From Irpex lacteus (lineage: Eukaryota > Basidiomycota > Agaricomycetes > Polyporales > Irpicaceae): a stretch of DNA of 64,000 nucleotides. Shown here piece by piece: positions 1-11,715 of the stretch. The stretch covers positions 186,001 through 250,000 of the forward strand of contig MQVO02000011.1 of assembly GCA_001986395.2 (NCBI GenBank). Direction: 5' to 3'. The first letter of the stretch is position 1, and every line of letters starts with the position of its first letter. Below the pieces are notes generated by a model. That model worked only from the letters and a program-made list of their open reading frames with translations, was not told the DNA's origin and made no database searches. Made by a program: the position numbers and the translations under genes.

Positions 1-591
1 ATAGTAGCTGCTTTTTTCCATATGTATTGCTGGCCCGTAAATGATGTTAGAGGCTTGCTGGGAGTTGACAGATAGTGCATCTGGCCCTGTATGTCACGTT
101 GCGTCAAACAACAACTCGAAATCAGACCAGTACGAGGGACCTGAGCTAACCAATGCGAACAAGCTTCCCGTATTGCTCGTGCAACCGATCAAGCACCAAA
201 TGACGGTGTCCACCGAATGACGCCAAAACGAATGGCACACTGCTGATGCGCCACAGTAATGGACCAGGAAACGTGGCGAGGGGGTGAAACGGAGACAGGC
301 GGTACAAAACAGTGGCAGAGCTCAGAGACAGTGCGTAGCAGCTGACGACTTCAGCCGTGAGACGAAGAGCGACTTCGGGATGGCTGGTGCGAATGAAGCT
401 ATACAGTGCAGCACTGGCAGCCGTGAAGCCGACAAGGGCATAGTCCCCATAAATTGTGCGACGGGTGAGGGACGCCCACGTCGTCTATGGATTCCGCGCA
501 TTAGCAGTGCATGGCAACACATATTGAAAGGTACGCACAAGGCCCAAACAGACAGCAATCCAATGTAAAGACTGAGGGTGCATTCGGGCAA
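1..591 (-). CDS. Cytochrome P450, N-terminal part, cut by window edge
   Basis: Only the first exons of a minus-strand P450 lie in the window; the rest is beyond position 1. The minus strand at about 440-190 reads as hydrophobic membrane segments, then a proline-rich hinge (LYRLSPFHPLATFPGPLLWR), then GGHRHLVLDRLHEQYGKLVR. A GT...AG intron interrupts the next stretch, and splicing it gives RIGPDALSVNSQQASNIIYG. This order (membrane anchor, PGP hinge, 'LHEQYG..VRIGP') is typical of basidiomycete microsomal P450s. The heme-binding end is not visible. The extreme N-terminus is unclear: an ATG at 591 opens a hydrophobic frame (SLYIGLLSVWALC), but joining it to the next exon needs an unusual splice or a frameshift, so the true start may differ or the gene may be damaged. 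Family assignment is firm; intactness and substrate are unknown. Confidence 0.75.
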
Positions 592-1889
592 ACGGGCGAA
601 GAAGTGGGGTCAATTCTGGCGGGAGATATGTGAGCACTGTACGATATATAACGCAGATCCTCCAGAGAGCACTTGACTTCGAAGTACAGAGCTATAAACT
701 CGCCATCCTGGATCGGCCAGCCATCCAACAGACCGTGACCCGTTCGCGTCTAACCGTCATATTGGACGTATCACGTCGTTTGTGCGTCTCGCTATCAGGG
801 CACTGAACAGCCCGATTCATGCATCAACACGCAACTCACATTCGCTGCTAATGTGTTCCTATGACCTGGTGCTGCCTAGCATACTCATGTCATCACCCAC
901 GCACCAGCTGGCAGTGGTGGTGGGTAAAGGGTAAAAGATGCAACCGGCTCTCGAGCGCTCCCAGGTTCGAGTCGCCGCTGTACTCGGACCGAGGCAGAGT
1001 CATGATCACACGTGCCTCACGCTCTCCTCACTTCGCGCGCACCTCGCCTCCTAGGCTCGCTCATACTACACTTTCCGATCCGGTGTCTACTAGTTGCACT
1101 ACGCCAATTGCAAAGTACAGTAGGGAATGAGTATCGATGAGTACTCTCCCAATTTTCGCCGACAGTGACGCATTATTCAATCGAATACAGTCTTAGATGC
1201 TCTAGGGCTAAATACGAGTACTACTTGGCTAATACGACGAGGACAAGCCGTTAAGGGTCACCGGTCACCTCAGAATGACTTTAGATTTCCACACTCAGCA
1301 GAGGCAGGGAGTGCGGGCTATGCGTGCCGACTCTATAGGAAAGATGGTACACGGAGGTTAGATAATACAACCTACTGTACCCTTGCCAGATCTCTTTGCC
1401 AAACTATCGGGTCGCGAAATGGGACCTGTGAGCTTGCTGCCACCGGCCCTGTTTGCAGGCCGAGCTGATACTGTCACGGCGTCTTAGAGTCCAGCAACAT
1501 ACTTGTTTTGCGCTCGTTCCGACTTGAAGGTAAGGCTTATAATGGGCGGTATTCGCTGCCATTACTCCTCGAACTTTCCAATGATGAGGATATTCAAACA
1601 CAGAGTCCCACAGGCTAATGTGCTCATCCTCTATGGGCATGCTTGATCATGTAAAATCAAAACGCCACCTGCATTTTCGAAGACGTGCAGTGCCGAGAAT
1701 GCAGCTTAGTGTATGTCCCCTTCCCGTATCTCAGTCTCTCTCTATTTTCGTATTTAAACGCCATTCTATATATTGCTGATTTTGCTCGTGATGCTTAGGA
1801 TGCCGCAGACAGTGAGGCTAACGGTAGACGAGAAAATGTTAGATTCTCTACGGCCTACGAAGGATTCTAATCCATGAAGTGTATGCGAA
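592..1889. other. No gene recognised
   Basis: This stretch holds only short open frames without recognisable motifs. The longest, on the minus strand at 1404-1640, has no family resemblance that I can see. It probably includes the upstream region of the P450 at the left edge and decayed DNA next to the DUF6534 relics. Confidence 0.5.
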
Positions 1890-2566
1890 ACGAATGGCTA
1901 TATCAAGAAGAGAACATCTCCTCCGTGATCAGAAGCATCAGAAGCATCAGAATCATGCTCACGCAACGTCACCAGCGATTTGCGTGGCCGGCGAGTTGGC
2001 AAAGTCTCAAAAGTGACATATTTGAAGAATGGTCTGACAGTAAACGTGTGAGTGGGTATACGAATTCTTCTGTCATGATGCAATGCACGGAAACAGCTCC
2101 TTATTCGTTTCACTACACTGACCGAAACTCTCTGAGGCATCCCTCTCATGATAGCCTGTTTTGAATTCACGTACGTGTATCTGCAGTTGTTGCGTGACAC
2201 CACCACTCATTCAAGCTCTGTTATAACCTGTTCATCCCCCAGATATCGATGTACAATCACTTTATGCAAGCGATCACCATGCTCAACTGCAAATCATCGT
2301 GGCCTTTCGTAGGGTAAACTCGAGTTCCAGATCTCGTATTGCGCTACCGAGTAACATTGGCATACCTGACGTCTTCCATAGACAGGGCTACAACCTCGTA
2401 ATCGACGAACACCACGTACACCTACTAACCTTTTATCGAGGGTCCATATAAGAGCTGCGTTTTTTGGGTGACAAGGTGAAGACCAGATAACTCGTCGTTC
2501 TGAACGTTCAGCTTTAGGTCTGGCATGGCCAGGTAGTTTCGAAGTTATCAAATTGTACGTCGACAA
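1890..2566 (-). pseudogene. Possible DUF6534-like relic
   Basis: Read on the minus strand, the stretch near 2180-2120 gives TYVNSKQAIMRGMPQRVS. This resembles the end of DUF6534 membrane proteins, where a 'Y.NS..a.LN.Rk.ir' motif closes the last membrane helix; compare VYTNSFFSSLNSRKAIRKGL in the better copy at 9.6-11.7 kb. The frame upstream (2294-2566) is open but I could not align it to the family. If this is a copy it is heavily eroded. Random similarity is a real alternative. Confidence 0.25.
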
Positions 2567-2619
2567 TTTGCTTGAGGTTGACCTATATCTGCTAATAAAA
2601 TGAGTGTTAAAATCATTCT

Positions 2620-4192
2620 TTGGACTGTTCAGGTCAATTTTCGACGCGGGATAGCAATACTATTGTGAAGAAACTGCTATCAATTCAGGTATTTCCAGTT
2701 TCATACCCTCCTTCACGCTCGCTTCCCTTAAACCATCAAACCTTTACTAATGTATCTGCTCTTCTAGTAAGGAATGCACTTCTAGATATGTCGATAGCCT
2801 CCCATATACGTGGGTGAGTATCATCCAGCACCAATTCTACCGCCGTTAACCATCTTATCTCTTGGGTCTGGATGATCCAAAGCTACGCACTGCGATGGGC
2901 TTGGAATGAAATCATGCAAACAGGGCGTGTCCACCATAGAAACCCCCCTGAGACGAACACTCTCAAGTTCGTAGTAACTGAAGTATTGTAGGTTCTTAGT
3001 ACTATTTGGTTTTAGGTCGCAACATCCCTGGTACATCTTGGTGAGTGAGTGTCATTGGTACACATCGCGCAGAAGATAGCTGATTTAAACACTGTGCCTA
3101 GACACATCGTTTCGTACGTGCGAATTACTCCACGGAGACTCGTATTGATAAGGTCTGGCGACAGGCACCGTTGCGTACACGTGAGTGTCTTTCAGTGGGC
3201 AAGTAAATATGCTTACAATTACAATAATTATTGTAGTGGCCAATACGCGACGGGGTATGAAGTGTATTTAGACAAACATTTCATTGTGAGATTACTCCGA
3301 CCCGCTGTTGCCATAGACCACTGAGAAGGCGAACACTGGCAATCACTGGCAGGATCGACTCTAGCTGCAGTTTCGGCCTTAACATTGCAATGGACGTCTC
3401 CATCACAGTTGTGATCATTATCTACCTCATACGTGGCCACTATACGGCGGTTAAATGGTGCGGATGTCCTTTGGCCGATGTACACTGCCTACTAAACCCG
3501 GTATACGTCGTTTCAGGGGCACCAGGATCATGGCAAGGAGTCTCATAGACTTCATCTTCAATACCGGTATCTTGACAGTATGCGTCCGAATATAACATAA
3601 AGCTGTACTGAATTGAACTCTGACTCTAACTCTCGCGTAGGTTAACTTCATGTGGAGTGCTTATTTCGGTATGTGGCACGCAAATCGCTAATGCATCAAA
3701 TGATTACTGATCCAGGATCTTCATGCTGTAGCTCAATGCGGCCAAACATACTCTGACATTCGGAGGAATGATTCAGTTGACTGCTAAGTGTCAGTAAGTA
3801 CCTTGAGCTGAGCGGCACCGTATAAGTAATCTGACCAAGTTGCCCGACAGTATATGCGAATTCCATGCTTGCAGTGGTCGTCCATACCGGTATAACCCGT
3901 GCAAGCGCATCCCTGCGTAGATACGTTAATTGAATGTGCCCGGGCTATGTAGATCAAACGCATGCCAGAATGTCATGCAAGCCGGGCCCGGCTTCGGATA
4001 CCAAGTTTGGTATGGAACCATCTACCATGCAAACATCTATATCACCCACTTCTAGTCGTAGTTTCAGTTTATCTCCGATGCTCCCAATACATGACACACT
4101 CTCAAGAGAGTATTCTCAGGCCCCAATCTTCTTCAGGTCGGAGCCCATCGTTCATCATTCCCATCGGCGAATGTGATACGATGGTCGTCTAA
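2620..4192 (+). pseudogene. DUF6534-type membrane protein copy A, broken
   Basis: This is a decayed copy of the multi-pass membrane protein family found at 6.4-8.2 and 20.6-23.3 kb. Shared landmarks, in order: an exon with the pattern ALLDMSIASHIRG (near 2775-2812), matching VLLNASIISHVCG at about 20.8 kb; the short exon at about 3013 matching VATLLAHVG of copy C; the block LDKHFIVRLL at 3270; the FGGMIQ block at 3762; and the tail SDTKFGMEPSTMQTSIS at 3998-4050. The reading frame closes at 4190-4192 at the place where copy C also ends (ECDTMVV here, DCDMVVAR there). The middle is shortened: the N-terminal membrane exons ('CAQMYYYW', 'LETAH') are missing between about 2830 and 3010. Frames are interrupted, so a full-length protein is unlikely. 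DUF6534 is named from the family pattern; the molecular role is unknown. Confidence 0.55.
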
Positions 4193-6350
4193 TACTTCCG
4201 TATGTCGTTCAAATATCGATATAATTCGAGGTATTATGCTCATTCATCACAGGTCTTGTTCTTCACGTTCGGCCAATACCCAATGCTCCGCAGTAGCTTA
4301 GTAAGGCCAGGCGTACTAGTGAGTCATTATTAGCAACTTTATTGATGCTACCTACTACAGGTCATGGCACCTCGCATGTGCGACGCTCGTCGTGAGGTAC
4401 TGCTATGCTCGACCATCTGTATCTCTTCACTCAGGCTCTCGGTAGCTGCGTTTTCCGTTTTCCCCTTGCGGTGGCATGATTCACAACGCCTGCCATATTG
4501 GATGATTAGTCAGCATAGTCATCCCGGCATGTACCGGCCGGCCGGGCACATGTCTTTGGCTCGCGATTCGGACTCGCCGCGAGTCGCGATGTCACTACTG
4601 GACGACGTAATCCAACTACGTCAGTCACTAACCATCATCGTTTACGAGAAAGCTATCGGTGAGAGGGTTTGGTTAGAACTATATGCTTGGTTATGTCGGA
4701 AGATGATATCAGCTAAGAACTTGGGGAAGACAGTGTTCGCAACAATGAGGGAAAGCATACGACAAGGCGCCATCTTCTTACACAGTTTCTTGCCCAAGGT
4801 GGCTTCGAGCGAAGGGAGTCGTTTTCTGAAACGGCTATGGTGACCGCCTTTTCTTGACGAGTCTATCAGGTCACTGGGGGAAGTATTCAAGATACGACTG
4901 AGCGAACCATGCAGTGTCTGAAAACACACACTTCTTGGGGACGTTACGTAGTGTCATGCGGAGCACACCGAAGGTTTGCGTATTCTACTGAACACGGGCG
5001 GCCCCTTCTGGGAACTCGAAAGGCTCGCGCACATGGACGAATGAAGGAGCAGACAAAAAAAAGCCAGTCGAAGCCACTGCTAAGCACAGTTGGTTGTCGT
5101 CACGCCCGAGATTCATGTTGTTGGTAAGGATATCTCGAATGCCTCGTGATCTTGTTTTCACTGGATTGGTTTTGATCACTCGTCAAAATACACAGGATAT
5201 AATCGAATTCCGCGAGTATATTATGATGCTTGGCTCCTTCGCACATGAAAGCCATGATGCGCTGCAATCTTTGCCTCACACGAAGTGGGCAGCATGTTCG
5301 ATGAGTGATTATTAGTTGCGGATGTACAATTGCTACACGCTGTTGTGCATGCCAACACGAGTCTTTTCACACTTACGTTACTTTTTACTGCCTCTAGCCT
5401 TCTGAACAGCGCTCGTCATCGCTGCACGAACAAACCTTCTTTAACCACCGAATCCCATGGGGACCTAGTGGAGTAGGTTTTTCTCCTTTTGGCATCAAGA
5501 AACATGCTGAAGTCGGAGGCATATCTAGGTATCTGTATTACAAATAGCCATCATGCAGGGCTTAGATGGGAGACTCGATGGCTCTTATCATAATCACAGG
5601 TACCTGTTTCCCAATTCAACTCTGAGCAAGTAACCGTTCTCCGATCAGGTAATGAGCAGATTGCTCCTATCGCTCGCTGCTCGCGCATACTCATCATGAT
5701 CATGATTGTGATTCGACAATAGCTATCTCATCTCATGTCATACATGACAGCTTCCAAGACGTTCTCGCAAAGTGTAGCTAAACAAACACGGTTGAACGCC
5801 ACTCCGTCATGTATATTCCGCTCCCGAGATGGCCATGAGTGGTCCCAGTCGGTTTATGGCGAGAGAATCTACAGCTCATATGATGCTTCCCATTATGGGA
5901 GGGGGGGGGGCGGGAGGTGTGCAAATTTTGGTGGCTAGTCTGGCATACAACGTAAAGTACGTTCAAGATCCATCTCACTATGGTTGATTAAATCTTGACT
6001 GCCCATTAATCGATATCGCAGACAATGTTCGAACATGCCGTGCCGCTTGAACTTGAACTATTTCCCAGTGATTACGTTTGTTCGATGAATCAAACCTTCC
6101 AAGTCTCAGGAAGCTCCTCATCGAGGTAATCGGCTTGCAACTTGAAAGTGGTATGATGTTGTACGTATGCATCACAGTCCCATCAAGCCTTGGAAATAAA
6201 CACGGTCTCGTTCATTCCCGGAAATCAGCGACTAAGAGACTCAAAAGCTCGTCGCCGCAAGGGCGCTCCCTCTCGGTAGCCATCTCCGACTCACTGAAGC
6301 ACTGTCCAGCATGTCCACACTAATCGAGACTTTTATCGGCCCTACATTCA
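4193..6350. other. No gene recognised; contains one long open frame and a G-run
   Basis: This stretch separates DUF6534 copies A and B. A plus-strand frame at 4364-4843 is open for 159 codons but has no motif and no paralog in the window. A compact inverted repeat (GACTCG, 3-nt loop, CGAGTC) lies near 4568-4582. A guanine run lies near 5897-5910. I see no supported gene. Confidence 0.5.
5897..5917 (+). repeat. Guanine-rich tract
   Basis: Three guanines and an A are followed by ten guanines, then C, GGG, A and GG on the plus strand. Tracts of this type can form a G-quadruplex and are prone to length change. It lies in gene-free DNA between two decayed membrane-protein copies, so no role is implied. 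Confidence 0.6.
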
Positions 6351-6362
6351 TTATTCTTTGTT

Positions 6363-8208
6363 TTGCTTTCATGTACGTCTCACTCCAATTCACTGGCGTA
6401 TAGACCCTATGTCACTGACCCTCATCCTTCAGGTTATATGGCACACTCTGTGCCCAGATGTGCTATTATTTTGCAAACTACAGCGATCACATATTCCTTC
6501 AAACCTTTGTGGCCTTTGTCGGGTAGGTTTTCAATCTCTAGATACGTACACATGGTTGAAGGATACCTCACCAGAGTGTTAGAAACAGCTCATTTGGCGT
6601 TATGCATCCACCTTCTTTATGAATATCTTGTAACCGCATGGGGAAATCTACTGGCCGCCGCAAGAATAATTCCGTCAGTATAAAAAGCTTGTAACTACCG
6701 CCAGTGTCGTACATACTAACGAGTTTGATGGCCTCCAGAACTGTCGCAGCTCGTCCTGATTTGTACGCTAGCCATATGTGTGCTTGCTGACGCGAATTAC
6801 AAAGGCCTTGCTGTACATCGAGGTAGGCCATTTCCCTTTGCGGCGTTCGTACGTTGTGAGACTAGTCATAGACTCACTTCTCTTCCTTTGTAACAGGTAA
6901 TCATTATATCACTTGTACAAGGGTCAGTCCCCTACTTCATTGCCGCTACTTCGTTGCCGTTGCCGAAATGATACCAATCTCTGCCACTAGATGGTATATC
7001 TATCGAATTTGGAGACGTGAGTCCTCTTTGACCTGCCTCAGCTCTCATTTTCCCTACAAATTACATCCGAGAATAGTGCGAAAGCAAATCATTCCAGTGG
7101 CGTTTCTGGTGAGTGGCTTGTTGTATATCACAGGCCGGCTCCCAAATGATATACAACCATATTAGTGCGCTCTCTGTTGTGTGTGCATCGGTAAGCATAA
7201 TGATACCAATCGAAGAGTAAAAGCGCTCATTTCCTGCTTCCTAGGCCTTTCATTCAGTGCGCCTGATACTTGTCTCTGTGATGACTCCATTGGCTCATGC
7301 ATATTCTTGCATCAGGGGAAACTGCGTATATGTGAGCGGGAATACGACTGAACTTGTGACGTCTTATAAATCTTCCTTCAGATGCAGCTATGATCTTTGG
7401 CTAGAGGTCTATGGCTCGAAGCAGATGTTGGTGAGTTCCAATATTGATTCAGTCCGATGAATCGAGGCAGTGTGTACTTAAGTACATCTGTGTTTAGAAA
7501 GAGTTGAATGTGACCTACGGCGTTTCCGTAGTGCTAGAAGTCTCAATCACGTCTATGCTGACGTTCTATCTACTTCAAGATCGTTCCAAGATAGCTAAAC
7601 AGTATGTTTTCGTTTTCTGCGTAGGTACAAGTCTGTCCCTTGCAGAAGTTCTCAACCCGTGCTACAGGCGCATACGCAAAATGATCATGAGTCTTGTCAA
7701 CTTTGCGCTCAGCAGTGGTATCTTGATAGCGTACGTGAACAGGACGAGAAGCATGTTTCATCTCAAGATCACTTATCTGAATTTTGTTCCATAGGTTAAC
7801 GTACTGTGGGATACTGATTTCGGTGGGTTACCCTCAGCATTCAGCGATGGAAAGTTGATATTGATTAGAAGCTACACAAGCTTAACATTTCAAGGGAAAG
7901 CATTACGTTTGGAGGAGTAGCTCAGTTTATGACAAAGCGTATGAAGTGAAATAGCTCACGTACAATCAAACGAACTGATTCATTTTGTTTATAGTGCACG
8001 CAAACTCTATGCTGGCTGCGTGAGTTCTGCTATCTATCTCCTTTATTCTTCCATTCCTGAGCTTACTTTGCATCTACGCTGCAGATTGAACGCTCGTCAG
8101 GCGGTCATTAATGCATCTACTTCGGATACCATGTTCGGCGTAGAGCTATCACACCTGCAATCATCAAGTACTCCTTCCTCGGAGAACAAGCCGATTGTGA
8201 GATTATGA
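6363..8208 (+). pseudogene. DUF6534-type membrane protein copy B, probably broken
   Basis: This copy keeps more N-terminal exons than copy A. Near 6434-6520 it reads LYGTLCAQMCYYFANYSDH, and at about 6575-6680 VLETAHLALCIHLLYEYLV followed by TAWGNLLAAARIIP. The latter matches the VLETAHTALCMHLMYSYLV exon of copy C almost residue for residue. Later landmarks are WYIYRIWRR at about 6991 (bounded by AG and GTGAGT), RKQIIPVAFL at about 7080, the VAQF exon at about 7910, and the tail LNARQAVINASTSDTMFGVE at 8087-8147. It is a chain of short exons with splice-like borders. Several expected junctions lack an open frame, so I read it as a decayed or decaying gene rather than a working one. The family is expected to have about seven membrane helices and has no assigned function. 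Confidence 0.55.
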
Positions 8209-8850
8209 ACGTTTATCTACGTGATACGCAGCCCTCAATATGCTACTACAAACAGCCGTCTGTTCGCATTCAGAAACACACGAACACTACGAATAGTGCG
8301 GAATACACATGGCCGAGAGTGCGTAATGTTAATCAAACTTTCGACCGCCCAATACAACTTCAGTCCCTTTAGGCTGACAAAGAGCACGACGACTACCGTC
8401 CATCACCTCGATCTCATGGAGCTCAGGAAGAAGTATGATAGCCCATCCAACCATTTACTCAAGTACCGGGACTAGTACAGTATCAGCTACTAGGGCCAAA
8501 GATGCAGCAAATGCTGAACTATCTATGTTCGAACCGAGTTGTACAATGCACCACCGTATCTATATATTTATACCGCTGTCTTGAAGTTGCATAATTCCAA
8601 TGTGCTTGAGGCAATAGAACTTGAATGACGTGACAAGAGGTTAGTCTGAACATCTTGAATTCCGGGACAGTGCCACACGACGGGCCAAGGATCAAGAACA
8701 CCATGACTCCCACCATGAGCATAGCGTTGCGTCGCTTGAAATTTTTTAAGACACGTTATTTACTTACGTCGTGACTCAGTGAGCTGTCTCCTGCTTCTAA
8801 TCCCTGGTGAGTTTTCATAACACTGAATGCGAGGATAGATCGAGGAATTT

Positions 8851-9072
8851 CACAGTCACAACTTGAACACTCAGGCTCTCCTTGCCTACATCTCCGACAA
8901 CGGTTTTGTGCCCCCCGAACGAGCGAAAAGCATCTTCCTGCAGCTGGTCTCTGCCGTTGTCCGCCTTCACAGGCTCTGGCAAGGCATCTCGCATGGGGAT
9001 ATTGAACCTTACTGGCAGGAGAAGGTCTGCGTATGGTACTTGCTGTATAACGAGTCGATGCCAATGCGATAG
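8851..9072 (+). pseudogene. Protein kinase domain fragment
   Basis: The plus strand reads NTQALLAYISDNGFVPPERA, then KSIFLQLVSAVVRLH, then GISHGDIEP. This is the middle of a Ser/Thr protein kinase fold: the hinge and helix D ('L..YI...G'), helix E ('A..IF.QLVSAV..LH') and the start of the catalytic loop ('I.HGDIEP', where active kinases have HRDLKP or HGDIKP). No glycine loop, DFG or APE motif lies in the flanks, and the frame stops at 9072. It is therefore an isolated scrap, either from transposition or from a decayed gene, between two membrane-protein copies. Confidence 0.55.
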
Positions 9073-9633
9073 TGACCGGTGCCCCTTCGTTCATATGCAA
9101 CTTGGAATTAATACGCAACTCACAACCTTCGCGAGATCATATCCCAGTTGTTTTAGCTCGTGCGAGTCGGGGTCTGTAAGTTTACACGCTTTGATTTATC
9201 TGACGGCCATTCTACCGCTTACTAGGCCTGCAGTCGGAATTACCCTTATCTCATCCTGCTGGTCTGTAATAGTGTCATGAATGCTCTAGCTGGTTGCAAT
9301 ATCTCTATAAACTCCCGCTGGATTTCAAACTATCGAGATGACAACGACATTCGGGTCTGAGAAGCTGTATAGTGACAATATTCGTAATGTCGCAAGTACT
9401 ACCATAGAAGACATTGACAGTAAGTTCATCTTACGACTCAGACAGTGTACTCTTGAGACGAACAGGATTGAGGGAAAGGGATGAACTTGAAGCAACATGC
9501 CATACAGGAATACATGCGATATCTTCGGTCGTCGGTGGGACCGACCTTCTTGAATTTGTGTCCAATAAGTAGGAGTTACACCTATTAAATTCATGTCGTT
9601 TGGGCGCGGACGTCAAGGATTCATGCGAAATAT

Positions 9634-11715
9634 CTAGAGTAGGATCTCACTTACCTGATCGACCGGTAGGTCGTCATATTCCTGGATTGTATAGACATCA
9701 ACTTTAACGCCTTTACTCCCCTGTACGGTCGAGGCCTCGTCACATGCAGTGGCTCCACTGCTTTGCGGACTGTAAAGACCCAGTGGAATAGGGGCAGGGG
9801 GTGTCGCATTGGTGGTAGTGCGCCCCATTAGGCCCTTACGAATGGCCTTACGGGAATTGAGCGAGGAAAAGAACGAATTCGTGTATACTATGAAAGCGGC
9901 CCTAATATGTCAGCGATGTGTCCCACGAGAACTCTTTAGCAGAACGGACTCACGACCGGCGACAATATACTCTGCAGCCATAAACCATAGTGAGTTAGGA
10001 GCTACAATGAGCTGAATGGGGAGAAACAGATTGAGCGTTGATGTATACGTCCAATGTTATCCTTGCTGGCGTACCGCTACTAGCTCAACTAAAGCTGCTA
10101 CTCTGTAGCGAGAGCGTATGGTATAAGCATATGGTCTCGAATAGAATGAATGGAGAAAAAAACTTACGATGTTATTATACCCCGGCTCACCGCATAAATC
10201 ATGATTCTGTGGATTACGTTGCGCGTCCTGTTAAGCGTCAGTTACATGCTGATCGTATGATAGGTCCTGCAGTTGTTCACGTACTGCTTTCGTCCCGCAG
10301 CCGCTCTGGGAAGCGCAAGGCACAATGCCCCTGAAATCATAATGTCGGATGCCACCTGGCAACTCAACATGGGTATTATCGCGCTTTCCTTTGGAGAATA
10401 ATTGGGCATAACATCACAATTTGTGAAGTGAAATCTGTCGACTCACTCTGAACGAGCCCAATTCCAAAAATGTATCGATCTCGGCCCTATACATGTACTG
10501 AAGTTGGTGTTTATTGTTGGAACGTCCAGTGTGGAATAACGTACGCGTGTACCACAGAATCTGAAGGGGACAGTCAGAGTATATCAGATAATTATCCATC
10601 CAGGAAGGTTTAAGTGACAGACCTATACCAAAGCCTGTGGTCGTCCCGATAAGCGCAAATATGAGATGGTATGTTTTCTGTTAAGGGACAAGTACACGAA
10701 CCAAGATGAAACATCACAGGAACACCCTATGAGAGGAATGATTTCAGCTAAGCCTCATAGATCATCGGACATAGGGACGATACCAAAATGAGACAAGCTA
10801 TCCATTTCATTTTTTGGTCCGGCACTGATAGGATATAAGGAAGGTTTGAGCTGAAATTGATGCCTGATATAGTGCTGAACACGTACCCAGATGGTAACAA
10901 ATGTCAATGAAATAGCTGCTCATCATGATCAGTTATAATGTCTCGGGGAGTTAAGAACATGGCTCACAATAAAGCTATAGCGGAGATAGCAAGCTGCGCG
11001 GATATTAAATGAGTTATATACAGATAGTGCGAGACGACTTCGCACATGTGTTCCTATGGAGGCCTAAATATAGTTCACAGTATTAGCGTCAGATAAGCAT
11101 AGCGTGGGCTGAACTGCAGATGCGTCGTACATCGATCGCCCTATATATAACGTGGCAGGAGCGGTGTTAGTGATCTCTGTCCGGTACGATGTAACGTCGT
11201 GAACATACCAGTACACCGTCAACTCTTCAAGACTGTCGGAACGTATTTGAATCTTGAAGAGGAGGTTAGCTGAGGGTAGGTTGAACGAAGCGACGCTTAC
11301 AAGATAATGGTAGCTGATAAGGCACACTGAGACGCTTTTTCAGCACATGTGTCCACAGAGAGTGTGTCGATTAACACCAGTATACTCACCAAGCGCAGTA
11401 TGAACAACGTTCAATACCCTATGAGGTGGGTTCAATACTTTGTAATACAAATTTCACATTCTGCTGCCTTTCACTTACGTTATCAACCATGCAGCTACTT
11501 TGATCCACACCCTGTCTTCGAATCTTTCGTGGAAGTAGTGATATGCCTGTGGCCAGCCGATATTAAAAACGTTCGCGTTCATGATGAACACCATCGCTCA
11601 CCTGGGATATGGCCAGCCCACAGAGGAGGACCGCGATCCAGGTGCCAATCAATTCTGCGGCTGAGGACAGTAAGTGGAGAGCTTCACTGTATATAGTAGA
11701 TCGTCTCCATACCAT
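9634..11715 (-). CDS. DUF6534-type membrane protein, more divergent paralog
   Basis: This minus-strand gene is the best preserved DUF6534 member here. From an ATG at 11715 the first exon gives AAELIGTWIAVLLCGLAISQ, and after an intron AYHYFHERFEDRVWIK and LITVLNVVHTAL, then VCLISYHYLVSVASFN. That is the family order of helix 1, 'Y....yhYf..r..D..wiK', 'D..H..l..h..Y.YLV'. Near 10200 TRNVIHRIMIYA matches the 'RTDs.I..lm.Y.' segment. At about 10000-9870 PNSLWFMAAEYIVAG joins FIVYTNSFFSSLNSRKAIRK across an intron, the conserved final helix. A cytosolic tail rich in Pro, Ser and Thr runs to a stop at 9634. Several middle exons (10.4-11.1 kb) could not be assembled with certainty, so it may be intact or lightly damaged. 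Its sequence is well apart from copies A-C, so it is probably an older paralog. Function unknown; location by family is a cell membrane. Confidence 0.6.

Noticed and set aside
905..990. tRNA-like words (GGCAGTGG and GGTTCGAGTC) spaced as tRNA promoter boxes
   Set aside because: The arms next to GGTTCGAGTC do not pair and no acceptor stem can be formed.
4364..4843. 159-codon plus-strand open frame
   Set aside because: No motif, no paralog, no sensible exon partners; likely chance in gene-poor DNA.
7908..7930. GGAGTAGCTCAG, resembling a tRNA D-arm
   Set aside because: It aligns with the FGGMVQF exon of DUF6534 copy C, so it is coding homology rather than a tRNA.
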